NCBI GenBank assembly: GCA_018360145.1 | Contig: SRPY01000020.1 | Coordinates: 1-64,000, forward strand | DNA from: Claviceps africana | Taxonomy: Eukaryota > Ascomycota > Sordariomycetes > Hypocreales > Clavicipitaceae | Direction: 5' to 3' | DNA length: 64,000 bases | Notes under the pieces: model-generated | Database searches by the model: none | What the model was told of the DNA's origin: nothing | Seen by the model: only the letters and a program-made list of their open reading frames with translations | In this document: piece after piece, positions 20,801-31,564 of the stretch | Layout: each line of letters begins with the position of its first letter | Position numbering within the stretch: the stretch's first letter is position 1 | Program-made: the position numbers and the translations under genes

Positions 20801-22136
20801 ACGTATATAGGATTGTACTTATACAATACGATACGAAGGCCTGCGAGACGATTCGCTGTCGCATCGGCAAAATGTGCATATCTGCCCAGGAAAATCAGAG
20901 TACTTGCTCATCAAGATATGCCATGACGCACTGGCATAAACACCCTCAAGAGCGGCAGACGCCCACCGCGCGGATCCACGAGGCTACATGGCGGCCAATA
21001 AGTGACGCATAATGAGGCAATGACACGTGTCGGCGGATCGGAGACGGATTGATATTGATATGCCTTTGTGCACCGCGGCGGCAGACGAAGACGCAGCCGC
21101 ACCCTCTCTGTCGCTCGTTTACACGTACGGGATGTGATCAACAATGCGCTTGGCTCGGTTGGTTTGCGTGCTTCTCTTGGTGTTCTTGCTGCTCGTCAAG
21201 AGCCCAAGTATCGTCTCCAAGCCAAGTCATGGCATCCTTGGGCTTCACTCAATGAACAAATCCGCCAACCCAACAGCCCGATAGCAATGGAGCCTGTCTG
21301 GTCTCTATTGTATATGACAAGGCACACGAGTAACATCCTTTGGGACATACCCGACGATGCCCAACACACACTTTTAATTCCAGTGCCCACAAATGATGAC
21401 TGCAGAATATCGTGTAGTAGCGACGCTTTCGAGTGGGGGACAGGAGTCTGGTGACTTTGTCGGCGGAGCTGCGTGCAGAATCACGCATCATGTTGGGGTC
21501 GAAAGTACGAGGTGGTCAGTGCCAGGGAAAAGGGAATCGAGTCTGATGCGCGAGGGTCGAAAATAGATGCATCATGTAGTTGGTGGTGGGTGGTGGGTGG
21601 TGGGTGGTGGGTGGTGGATGGTGGTGGTATAGATGACTGGGATCAGCTTGAGTTGCAACTTGACGTCCACCGACTAGACCATTGGTCCGGACCCACACTA
21701 ATGGCTCTTCCCGAATCTCTTAGCCAATCCGAAGAGGAGGAGGAGCTGCTGCTGCTCTAGTCCCGAAAATACACTTCAGGTTGCAGGAGAAGATCTCCAC
21801 GTTTGTTGGTCCTCCGTCACAGTCCAACATCATCCCATCCTTCGCGACTCGACCAGCTTCGTATCGAACCGAAAAGTGCCAGCTGTCTTTGCAGCCGCAT
21901 CCCTGTCGGTGCTTCTGCATTTCCTGCGGCCTCTACAGACCTTCTATGCAGCCGTTTCATGCAGGACTCCTGCAGCTGCACTCGAGACGGCAATGACCAT
22001 ACGGTACCAGCATTGTTGAACAGCAAGCTTTTCTCGAACCTGCACAACGAAAAAAAAAAAAATCATAAAAAATTAAGCGGCTGCAACCGACACAAAAAAA
22101 ATCCAGAGAAAATTTTTGTCTAGCCTGAAACAAGCA
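20801..22136. other. Intergenic between divergent DUF6594 and GatB genes
   Basis: About 1.3 kb, with a GGTGGGT array at 21581-21628. The last 100 bp before GatB are A-rich. No gene recognised. Confidence 0.55.
21581..21628 (+). repeat. TGGTGGG array, G-quadruplex-like
   Basis: About five GGG tracts spaced by TGGT loops on the + strand. The pattern satisfies the usual G-quadruplex rule (four or more G3 runs with short loops). Folding itself is inferred. Confidence 0.7.
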
Positions 22137-23993
22137 ATGAGTCGAGCTCGCGTCAGAGAAGCGGGCAGATATCTCCTCGAGGACTTGCTCCCTCATCGAG
22201 GCTGCTTGGCCAGTTGCCGTGGCCTGGGACGCAACGGTGTGACTCTGCAATCGTGTAGTCGGCTACGAGCACTACATGATCTCCCTCCTACAGCGCTCGC
22301 TGCGAAGCCGAAAGACACCGCAGTACCTCTGCGAAAACGGCTAAAGGAAGAGGCGAAATTGGCCAAGAAACAGGGAACGAAGAAAGCAAAGGGCGACTCT
22401 CAGACCGTGGACGGCTGGGAGCTGACCGTCGGCATCGAAATCCACGCACAGCTAAATACAAGTCGCAAGCTCTTCTCTCCTGCGACCACATCGTTCAACG
22501 ACGAACCGAACAGTCATGTGGCATTGTTCGACATGTCAATGCCAGGCAGCCAGCCGCTTTTTCAGAAAGAAACCCTGATACCGGCTCTTCGAGCTGCGCT
22601 GGCCCTCAACTGCGACATCAATCCCGTCAGCCACTTTGACAGAAAGCATTACTTTTGGTGGGATCAGCCTTCTGGCTACCAAATCACGCAGTATTATAAA
22701 CCGTTTGCTAAGAATGGGAACATTACCTTAATGGCCCGAGATGGCATCGCCGTCGAGGATGGCGACAGCATCACTGTGAGAATCAAACAGGTTCAGCTTG
22801 AACAAGACACAGCAAAGACGTTGGCGCAGCCTGGAAATGCGCATTGGTTGGACTTGAATCGAGTCGGGATGCCTCTCATTGAGATCATTACAGAGCCAGA
22901 TATGCATCACCCGCGTACGGCTGCCGCGTTTGTGCGCAAGGTGCAGCTCCTTCTCAACACTGCCGACACGTGCGTTTCTGGTATGGAAGCTGGCGGGCTC
23001 CGAGCAGATGTGAATGTGTCTGTTCGTAGGACGGACGACCCTGCGCGGGCCCTGGGAACGAGAACGGAGATAAAAAATCTCAACACCATCAAGGCTGTCG
23101 AGGATGCCATTATTGCTGAAAGGGACCGACAAATCCGAGAACTAGAAAGCGGCGGCATCATTGCTGGCGAGACGCGAGGATGGTCTTTAGGATCAAGTGA
23201 GACGCGCCGGCTGCGAGGCAAGGAAGGTGACGTTGACTACCGATACATGCCTGATCCTGATATCGCGCCCCTAGTCATTGGAAGTGATTTAGTCGAACAT
23301 CTTCGGAGCTCGCTAGCAGTCCTACCCGATATTGAACTCGACACCCTCATCGACAAGCACGGGTTAACTCCAAAAGATGCACTGTCGCTCATTATACTGG
23401 ACAGCGGATGCCGTGCTCAGTACTACTACAGAGTGTTGGAAGCCATTCACAACACTCATCAAGCGGCAACTTCGGGGCAACTGGATACAAGGCTCCCCAA
23501 ATTCAAGAGCTATGCCACTCTGACCGCCAACTGGATCCTCCATGAGCTTGGACGATTGACAACCTACAAAGCTGGGCCCTTGGCCGCGGTAGACTTGTGC
23601 TTCACACCAGAAGGAGAATGTGCCCAGGTCCCTGCCTCGGAACTGGCTCAACTGCTTTATCATCTGAGTCGGAAACGGATCACAGGAAAGGTTGCCAAGG
23701 AACTGCTCTTGTCGATCTATCTCGATGAACTTCAGGGAGGTGTGACTGAGACCATCGAGGCAAATGATTTATGGTTTCGTGAGATTTCTGACGGAGAATA
23801 CCGCCAGCTTGTCGAGGAAGCCGTGGTCGGTGAAGACAAAGTGCTGCAAGAGTTTGTGAATTACAAAAGGTTTCCACAGGGGAAATTGATGTATCTCGTC
23901 GGAAAGATGATGAGACTGGGCCCAGCAGAGCGCATTGATCCTGTCACTGCCGAGGCCGTCATGAGAGCCCATGTCACGAGGACTGTAGCATGA
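22137..23993 (+). CDS. PET112: Glutamyl-tRNA(Gln) amidotransferase subunit B, mitochondrial
   Basis: A single exon of 618 residues from the ATG at 22137. The basic leader MSRARVREAGRYLLEDLLPH suggests mitochondrial import. The GatB core begins at WELTVGIEIHAQLNTSRKLF. Other family signatures are RKHYFWWDQPSGYQITQ, LEQDTAKTL, DLNRVGMPLIEIITEPD, GGLRADVNVSVRR, TEIKNLNTIKAVEDAI and DYRYMPDPDIAPL. The C-terminal GatB/YqeY-type helical part follows (about 430-618). The enzyme converts Glu-tRNA(Gln) to Gln-tRNA(Gln) in mitochondria, with GatA and, in fungi, GatF. The sequence shows no truncation and the length fits fungal Pet112. The tail is followed 170 bp later by a long perfect inverted repeat. 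Confidence 0.94.
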   Translation: MSRARVREAGRYLLEDLLPHRGCLASCRGLGRNGVTLQSCSRLRALHDLPPTALAAKPKDTAVPLRKRLKEEAKLAKKQGTKKAKGDSQTVDGWELTVGIEIHAQLNTSRKLFSPATTSFNDEPNSHVALFDMSMPGSQPLFQKETLIPALRAALALNCDINPVSHFDRKHYFWWDQPSGYQITQYYKPFAKNGNITLMARDGIAVEDGDSITVRIKQVQLEQDTAKTLAQPGNAHWLDLNRVGMPLIEIITEPDMHHPRTAAAFVRKVQLLLNTADTCVSGMEAGGLRADVNVSVRRTDDPARALGTRTEIKNLNTIKAVEDAIIAERDRQIRELESGGIIAGETRGWSLGSSETRRLRGKEGDVDYRYMPDPDIAPLVIGSDLVEHLRSSLAVLPDIELDTLIDKHGLTPKDALSLIILDSGCRAQYYYRVLEAIHNTHQAATSGQLDTRLPKFKSYATLTANWILHELGRLTTYKAGPLAAVDLCFTPEGECAQVPASELAQLLYHLSRKRITGKVAKELLLSIYLDELQGGVTETIEANDLWFREISDGEYRQLVEEAVVGEDKVLQEFVNYKRFPQGKLMYLVGKMMRLGPAERIDPVTAEAVMRAHVTRTVA

Positions 23994-24160
23994 AGAGCGG
24001 CCTTTGTCTAGGCCATGGCCCGCGCCTGGTTCTGCAACAACACAAACCATCAGCGATCGAGTCAGAGAGGAAAAGAAAAGTAACGATAAAATAGGGCAGC
24101 AGAGCCTCAACGGCCCAGGTCTGACCATGTATGACCTCAATACATTCTAAGAAGAAACAA

Positions 24161-24207
24161 TACCCGTAGACCTACTTAGAGTGGAACACTAAGTAGGTCT
24201 ACGGGTA
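24161..24207. repeat. Perfect inverted repeat, 18-19 bp arms
   Basis: Arms TACCCGTAGACCTACTTA (24161-24178) and its exact reverse complement (24190-24207) flank an 11-base spacer, and the next G/C also pair. It could form a hairpin in RNA or DNA; it lies about 170 bp past the GatB stop. Confidence 0.85.
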
Positions 24208-25231
24208 CACCCGCTTGGGCCTCGGGCATGTCCATTCTTGTTCATTTGTAGATACTTTGCACGTACAGTCCATGTATCTGTTTCTCAAGTATTCGTCCAC
24301 TTATAGCCTGCATATGGACTCCAGACATGCTGATGGGACTGTTCAGCGTTGAATACAAATAAGAATACGCACATTCTACGTTGCGACTGTGTTGCCTCAG
24401 CGTCGGAAGCCGACCGTGTCTCGGAATGGTGCGGCAGAGGCGGGTATGTGGTGCAATGACTTTGTTGCTTGCCGGTCCCATTGGATACTCGTGAATCAAT
24501 CTGATTCGACCGCATTCCGAGGTTTTTTTTTCCCCATCCCTTTTCTCGCTACATCACAAATTCCAAGGTCAAGGTTCTGTCTGCGACGGCCTTGAATAGG
24601 ATTCACAATGACCATGGCACAGTTTCCAGCCCGACCGGCGAGTTGTAATGTATGTATGTACATATGTAAAATGATGGGCGCAGTGACACCTCATGCGGCT
24701 ATCCGCATCACCGCAATCTCGTGCGCTCGTGAAGTCGCCATAGCTCATCGGCAGCTCACCTTACCACGCATTCCCACGCATGGAGGCACCCCTCAACCAT
24801 ACCCCGGTCCGCAGAGTCCCTTTGCTCGAGCAACGATGAGAATATGAAACAAACCATCGTTTGCATTAGACGCCGATGCTTCCCCCGCCGGGTCTCTGCC
24901 AGCTGTAAACCTGCCTGTTGATTCACGCTCCAGCTGTCAGCAAACAAATGCAGCTGATGTGCCGCGTCTCTCATTGAATCACTATTCCTCAGTGTTCCAT
25001 AGGAATCTGCATTACCTTCTGAGCGAGCAAAGTTATTTATTCCCTTCTCTGAAGTCTCGTCTCCGTCGTCTTCCTCCTTTGACCGAGCATCTGGCTTCAT
25101 TCCCCTTGTCCCACGAAAAGAAAAAAACACAATCAAGCACTCTGCGAACAGCAATCAAGGTACGTCCGACGACTTTGTCACACGATCGCTACGGAAAGGG
25201 AATGCCATCCCAACTACTTCCGGGAATCCCA

Positions 25232-25540
25232 AAAGATCTTCACCCTCCTGACTTTTCCTATCGTGTCTGCGTTCGTTACCTGCCCTCCTCCACTCCGTCC
25301 CAGCTCCGGTAAAGATGTTCACTCTCCTCCCTTTTCCTCTCATGTCTGCATTCGTAACGTGCCAGCCTCCACTTCGTCCTAGGCCTGGTGAAGATCTTTA
25401 CTCCCCTCCCTTTTCTTCTCGTGTCTGCGTTCGTTACCTGTCCTCCTCCACTCCGTCCCAGCTCCGGTAAAGATGTTCACTCTCCTCCCTTTTCCTCTCA
25501 TGTCTGCATTCGTTACGTGCCACCCTCCACCCCGTTCCAG
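25232..25540. repeat. 79-bp tandem repeat, about 4 copies, in two higher-order pairs
   Basis: Each unit begins AAGATSTT and contains TGTCTGC(A/G)TTCGTTAC and CCTCCAC words. Copies 1+2 match copies 3+4 better than neighbours match each other, which implies a later duplication of a 158-bp pair. The period is not a multiple of three, so it is not protein coding. It ends about 350 bp upstream of the GPI-protein start. Confidence 0.82.
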
Positions 25541-25888
25541 CCATCTCGCAAGAGAACCAAACACGTTAGCCTCGTCCTCATCTTTTTCATGTTAAAAGTC
25601 ACGCGCAGAGCCCTCTCTGTTGAACTCGCCTACACCCATCTCCCTTCCAATAGAAAAAAAAAAGCATAGCACTCATCACCTTGAATCACTTTCATCTTCT
25701 TCCTCCTGCGATTTGCTTCTGCCACGAAAGTCATCTGTCGAGCTTACACCTCCGAAGCAGGTTCCATCTTTGCCACTTGATCGACCATATCACGATTCCA
25801 TCTTTTCTGAGAATCTGGTCGAGAATACGTTCCGTTCAAACCTGTGGCATCTCATCTTTTTCCTGGGAGCAGACAACTCTTTGGCAAG

Positions 25889-26637
25889 ATGTGCAGCTCC
25901 AAGATGACGATTTTCACGACCGTCGTTGGTCTTTTGGGCGCCTTGGCGACGGGCGGCGTGGCCCAGTCTACGGAGACTCTTACGCCATCACCCCTCGGAA
26001 CGGCCACCTCGGACGGTACGTCGGACCGCGAAAGAAAAAGAGGGGGGAAAAACACCCCCCATGTCGTGTCGAAAATCTGTCAAGCTAACCAGGTACATCC
26101 CGATCGACAGGTGCCTTCCTCGTCACCATGAACTACTGCACCGTTATTGCCAACACGCAGTGCCAGGTCTCCGTTATAACATCCGCCGGATCCGGCCCCC
26201 ACCCCACCAACCCCGGCTCCGCATATGGCCCTCACCCCACCAACCCCGGCTCCGGATCCGGCCCCCATCCTAGCAACCCCGGCTCCGGATCCGGCCCCCA
26301 TCCTAGCAACCCCGGCTCCGGATCCGGCCCCCATCCTAGCAACCCCGGCTCCGCATCCAGCCCCCATCCTAGCAACCCCGGCTCCGCATCCAGCCCCCAT
26401 CCCACCCACCCCAGCTCCGCATCCGCCGTCTCCCCGTCTAACACCCCGACGCCCTCCGCCGACTCATCCTCGAGCTACGCCTCCGAGGTCACCGCCCCGG
26501 CCCCCAACCCGCCGTCAACAGCCATCGGCGCTCCCGCCACGACAACCAGCGCTCGCCCCGGCGCGGCCGCCGGCATCAAGGCCCTATCCGGCGCCGCCTG
26601 GGGAGCCGTCATCCTGGCCCTCGCGGCTCTCATGTGA
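25889..26637 (+). CDS. Small GPI-anchored-type cell-surface protein with 11-residue repeats
   Basis: Two exons, 25889-26015 and 26111-26637, give 217 residues. The donor is GTACGT, the acceptor GACAG, and the join reads SDGAFLVTMNYC. The N-terminus (MCSSKMTIFTTVVGLLGALA) is a signal peptide; a second ATG at 25904 is equally possible. A short Cys-containing segment (YCTVIANTQCQVSV) is followed by about seven units of GPHPSNPGSGS (33 bp each) and a Ser/Thr/Pro/Ala-rich stretch. The C-terminus ends in a hydrophobic segment (ALSGAAWGAVILALAAL) preceded by small residues, which fits a GPI-attachment signal. The likely place is plasma membrane or cell wall. No enzymatic domain is visible; a surface-adhesion or wall role is only inference. 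Confidence 0.78.
26194..26424 (+). repeat. 33-bp in-frame tandem repeat in the GPI-type protein gene
   Basis: About seven copies of a unit coding GPHPSNPGSGS, with three central copies nearly identical. Copy number variation would keep the frame. Confidence 0.85.
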
Positions 26638-27322
26638 GAAAGGAAAAAGGACCAAAAAAAAGTCGTCCCGCGCAAAAAAAGCTTCACGAGCCGGCGGATC
26701 TGAAACCAGAGAGACAGAGCAAATGTGCATGTGCACGTCCCTTCTTTCTGTCCGTTTAGGGGAAGTATGCTGCTCGTGGAAAGACGACATACCAAGGATT
26801 TCTCTTCTTCTGTTGTTACTTTTTGCATGTGCATAACGTGTGGACATTCGGCAATGACCGGCAGGGCGCCAAAAGCGCGCGACATAATAATCTTTGTTAT
26901 TTTTCCACATGAGGAAAGAACTTTGTAGCTAGACTAGATGCTCATATGCGCATGCGGAAATAAGGACAATACAGTTTACACTTTCAAACTCCTCCCTGCT
27001 TGGCTACGTTGCTGCTTGGCTTTTTTTATGTATAAACTATCGCGCTCTTTGAAACCACCATCAACGTTTCACTTCAAAATAGAACCAAATGGTTCGTTCG
27101 TCTCGCGGGGCGATTAACGATGAAAAAGAACAAAGAAAAAAAAACCACCTTGGGTATAAGCTGGCCACCATACTCGGCCATGAATCCATGGAATACACAA
27201 AAGAGACATCATGGGACGGTGGCATGTATTGCGAACAGCACACCCAACGAGATAACACGTATGCATGCCCACCAGTGCCGTTTACCGTATGCACCATATT
27301 GCAGAACTGCCGTGTCTCAATT
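26638..27322. other. Convergent intergenic region (GPI-type gene and VPS41)
   Basis: AT-rich 3' flanks; no gene recognised. Confidence 0.55.
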
Positions 27323-30300
27323 TCAGTCTCGAGAGCAAACCGGGCAGCCTTCTCTGACCTTGTCTCGCAGCAGCCTAGCTCGCATCACTTTCATCCCAAC
27401 GGAGTAGCGTGTGTTTCCACCAGGCTCTCCACCTAGATCAACGTCTGGCTTTCTGCCCTTGTGGAGGATTTCCATCAGATGGCTGACGTGAAAGGCGTGG
27501 CCGCACGCAAACCCGATAATCGTTTCCATTTCGTACTCGGTGAACGTTTCGTGGCAGCCTGCGCAGCTACCAGGCTGGGAGTTACCATGGTCGTGCTGAG
27601 GGCCGTCCGCGATGCGCATCTCTACACCGGGCTTCTCATTTGCTCTCGGTTGTGTGTGCACCGCCGCTGAAGTCTTATGTCCTCCTGGCTGTGCGACTCG
27701 AAATTTGATGCCCTTTCGTTGTCCCGCCCTTAACTCGTTCTGTGCTGCGGCAAGCTCGCTTCTCAGAACCTTGGCCACGCCCGAGCTGATGCTATATTGC
27801 AGTTCATGCTCCTTCATCATGTGCGTAAGACCCTCTCTGAGGCCCTGGATCTCCAGTCCTTCCGGGATTCTCCGCACGAGAGTAATGGGGTTGATCGCGG
27901 TACCCACTTGCTCCAGCAATGCCCGAATGAAGTTTGGCTTGTCCATACTATAGTCGAGAAGGTTGTCCCAGAGGTCGGGATCATCCTGTTCTTTGGCAAA
28001 TTCAATCGCTTTCTGCACGTTCCTCAATCGGTCAATAATGAGATACAGAGCTCGCTTCACTTGACCAGTTTTTGAATATAAAAACACCAGTTCGTCGTAA
28101 TACGAATGTGCCTCACACTCTTGTACTGCCTGGTAATTGTTAGCAAAAAAAAAAAAAAAAGAACAAAAAAACAAGAGACTTTCAAGAACGTGGCACGGAA
28201 TTTTTCTGTTTACCTTTTCAAATGTATAAGACGTCGAGGACTTGAGGAATTCCATCAGAATTTGTTGATCGTACAACGCGAACAAGTGCACGGCCAGGTC
28301 GGCATAGTCATCCACCAGAGACCGGCTGTCCATGACCAGTCGATCTCTGTTTTCCAATGAGTGTTCTCGGATGCCTTGTCCCTTCCACAAACCCCTGAGA
28401 TAGAAGTACAAATAAGCATAGAGCCTTTGGGACCTGAGCTGCTCCACAACGACATCTGGACGAACCAGACCGTGCTGCGCCTCCTCTACTAACAGAGTGA
28501 TGGCCTCGGAAGTTGCCTCCCTCAACTCAGCTTCGTTCAGAGACGGGGATTTCGCGGATGGTACTCGGAGGCTGATGAAACCTGGAATATCATCGGCCAC
28601 AGCCTCTGCGAGATGCCGCTCTCGAATGAGTCGAAATGCCGAATCAGCATCCTGAAGTTTGATGTACGATTTCAAAGCATCACGATAGCGTCCGCCAGCC
28701 TCATAGAGTCGTGCCAAACTCTGCATCACAATCAGCCAATCTCTACCCTTTTCACCGTCTTCAATGCTGTCTTGTTGGACATCCCGAAACTTGAGTTGAT
28801 TTTCCAAGGCTGTGGTGATGGTTCCCACGTCAAACAACTCTGCGGGCCATGTTTGGAGCAGCTCTTTGAAGCGAGGCTTATCATTCTGGATGTAGTGGCC
28901 CAGTACCACCTCGTATATCGTGGTCGGAAGAGGAGGCTGCAAAGGCCCAGACGGGATATACGGCGTGATCTCATCAAAGCGTTTGGCCTCTGCGAATGTC
29001 CACACCCATTTCTGCCATCGGTCAGGGGTGGACAGCACCTTCCCACACACCTCTCCAGCCGATTGCCAGTTATTGTCTTCGACAAGCTGCTGGATCCACG
29101 ACTCGCCGATACGCATCTTCTCCTTTGCACTATGTGAGTACAGGTTCTCCTGGGTGGAGTCTGCCATGGAATCACCATCGAAGAATTCGTCAGGAATCTT
29201 GGGCCGTCTCGGCGGAGCTGCCTGCATCACATCTAGGCCCCTTTCAGGCGCAGGTGAGATAATATCGGGGTTCTCGTCCAAAAGCTCCCACGCTTGCTGA
29301 TACTGTTCGTGTTCAACAAGCCAGGCTAAGTGATCTGCTAGATCTCTTTTTGTCCCAAGAACACAATCGTACGGACTGTGGATAAAAATTTTAATGCCGG
29401 GCTTTGTCAAGCTTGGATGTATAGTCACTTGACTGGAGTACTTGGCTTGTCCTCTCCACGTCCCAGCAGCGCTCGCACTCCGTGAGACCGATGCAGCGTC
29501 TTCTCCGCTGTCTTTGCTCCTGATGCTGCCCCCGGAGCTGAAAAGAGACTTTGGGTTTATTGCGACATTCCACATATCATTGCCTAGCCCAGCAAGAGTC
29601 TCTAAGGCACCTCTGGATGCCACGACGGTTGCCGCTGAGGGTGCTGGAAGCACACCCAGGTGGTAGTCGGCTGCACCCAAGCGCTCAAAACGACTGACTC
29701 CAAGTCGATCCTTGTCGACCTCCATCTCCGAATCCAGATCAATAAGCCTAAGCTCGGGGGGTTGATTATTCTGTCGTCGACGGATGCCTCCAGAAGGCTC
29801 GGAGGAATTTAGCTTGTGGCCAGAGGCTGGCGATCGTTTCAATTCTTCATGTTCGTCGTTTTCTTCGGGGCAAAATGCAAGGACTAGCAGAGTGCTCTGA
29901 GTATACAATGAAAGTCCTGCAATGATGCAGTCCATTCGTAGGCTTCAAACATAATCAGAAACTCGTCATTCTTACTGGTTTGTACCGCGGTATTACTCAC
30001 ATCTTAGTGACTTCTGCTCGACCAAAAGGTTTATCATGAACTAGTCGTCCAACACTGGGTGCGCCATGATGTACGTGGATAATCCAAATAGTGCCTCCCC
30101 AACCAACTATGAGTCTCTCCGTGGCCTTCTTGGAGACGGAGTCGGGCGCTTTCAATGCACCATCGCTTGTCTTCTTCGCCTCATCCGTCTCGATGGCTTT
30201 TTCGTCAATCCATTCCACACGGCCTTTCCAAACACTTGCCATTGTCTCCCACTCCTCGGTATGGGGTCTGTCACAATGTCCGATCCGTTGCCACGCGCCC

Positions 30301-31564
30301 TCGGAACCGGTACTCTCGAGGTGAAGGTTGGAGCGCATAAACTTGATGCCGTACTCATTCAGCCATGCCACATATTTTCCAGATAGTGACCATTTTATAC
30401 TACTAATGGTGCCTTCGCCTGAGTGAAGAACGGTGTCTTTGCCACTACTATTCCCAAGACCTATGCTTCCTAGCCATCCAGACGCGGCGGCGACAGCAGT
30501 CCCGGTGGTTGTGGAAGTACTCCTGCCCTGGCCACCGCCCACTGTGAGGATAAGTTGACCGGCCAAGCCACCCGAGAGGTAAGTGCGGTCAGTTTTGTAC
30601 TCTGGCGACAAAGAGACAGCTTGGACCGGGCGCGCAAAGTTTCGAAGGTGAACATCCTTGACATCCAGAAGCGACTGGACACATACGTTGCCGTCCATGG
30701 ACGAAGTAGCCACGTAAATCTCATTAGAGGGAGTCCGGGGTAACTGCGTCGGCTCCTTAGGTCGCCTGGAAGCCTTTGTCGGCGAAGCATCTGGCTGGGT
30801 GCTCGGTTGAGTCTGAGATTTGTGCGACTGTTTGGTCGTTTCCAAACGTTCGTTGGATAGCGGAGGAGGGAAAGGTGATGTCGATATGCTCGTCACAGAT
30901 GCTGAATGTGCGTGGTATACTCGGAGCGGAAGCAAAGTGGGTAACTGAAATACATGCTGAGGACGGTGTTAACACAAAGAATCCTGGGAAAAGTTGTGAG
31001 TAAGGCGCTGCAAACATACAATGTTACCGTTGTGAGTGCCGATGATCTGCTTCTCAGTCAGCCGAGCGAAAGCGAAATCGAGCGAAATCGAGCATTATTA
31101 TGGCAGCGTGATGCATTACGAACCATTTTGTTCCCACCCACTACGAAGGCACTGGTAGCGTCGCCATTCCGATATAGTCCACCTAAATTCTGCGTCAAAC
31201 GCGCAAATTTAAGGCGTGGCTCCTCGTCTTCCTCCTCCTCGTCGTCTTGGTCGTCATCTTCGCCGTCTTCGTCTTCACCCTCCTCATCCTCATCCTCATC
31301 CTCATCCTCATCCTCATCCTCATCCTCATCCTCCTCCTCGTCGTCTTCACCTTTGTCTCGTCCCTCGTCGGCTATAATATGCGGCGCCGCTTCGGGAGAT
31401 TCATCTCTGGGCTCCGTCGCTGTATCAGGTACAAAGATCTCGGGATCATTCAGAGGGGAGGCATGTGACTCATTGGCCGGGCCGTCCTTTGTCTGATGGC
31501 TGAGAGCTTCCTTGGGCATAGGTCGGTGTTTGTCGTCTGCACTGCGGTCGGACTGGTCTGTCAT
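27323..31564 (-). CDS. VPS41: Vacuolar protein sorting protein Vps41 (HOPS complex)
   Basis: Five exons, 31564-31124, 31046-31020 (27 nt), 30956-30001, 29942-28214 and 28129-27323, give 1319 residues. After an acidic N-terminal run of Asp/Glu (about 65-108) comes the beta-propeller: EEPRLKFARLTQNLGGLYRN, then LRVYHAHSASVTSISTSPFP. The clathrin-heavy-chain-like helical repeats follow, with family signatures YFYLRGLWKGQ, DDPDLWDNLLDYSMDKPNFI and NPITLVRRIPEGLEIQGLRE. The C-terminal RING-type zinc site is complete in outline (CAGC, then FACGHAFHVSH, then CPVC). Vps41 joins the HOPS tether that drives fusion at the vacuole and acts in the AP-3 route; this is known from yeast. The last intron (28130-28213) is 84 nt and has no in-frame stop. 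An in-frame ATG further upstream (31813) exists, but the acidic start at 31564 fits the family. Confidence 0.93.
31240..31372. repeat. Acidic trinucleotide/hexanucleotide run coding Asp/Glu
   Basis: A (TCCTCA)n-type stretch on the + strand (about 31284-31330), which codes alternating Glu-Asp in VPS41, flanked by less regular GAC/GAG-rich codons. Confidence 0.85.

Larger units (their letters stand above)
23994..25888. other. Intergenic: GatB 3' flank and GPI-protein promoter
   Basis: About 1.9 kb without a recognised gene. It contains a perfect inverted repeat (24161-24207) and a four-copy 79-bp tandem repeat (25232-25540). Confidence 0.6.

Noticed and set aside
25155..25564. Two similar minus-strand mini-frames (about 60 codons each) that looked like a duplicated small gene
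   Set aside because: Their similarity is due to the 79-bp tandem repeat, whose period is not a multiple of three, so the coding frame is not conserved along it.
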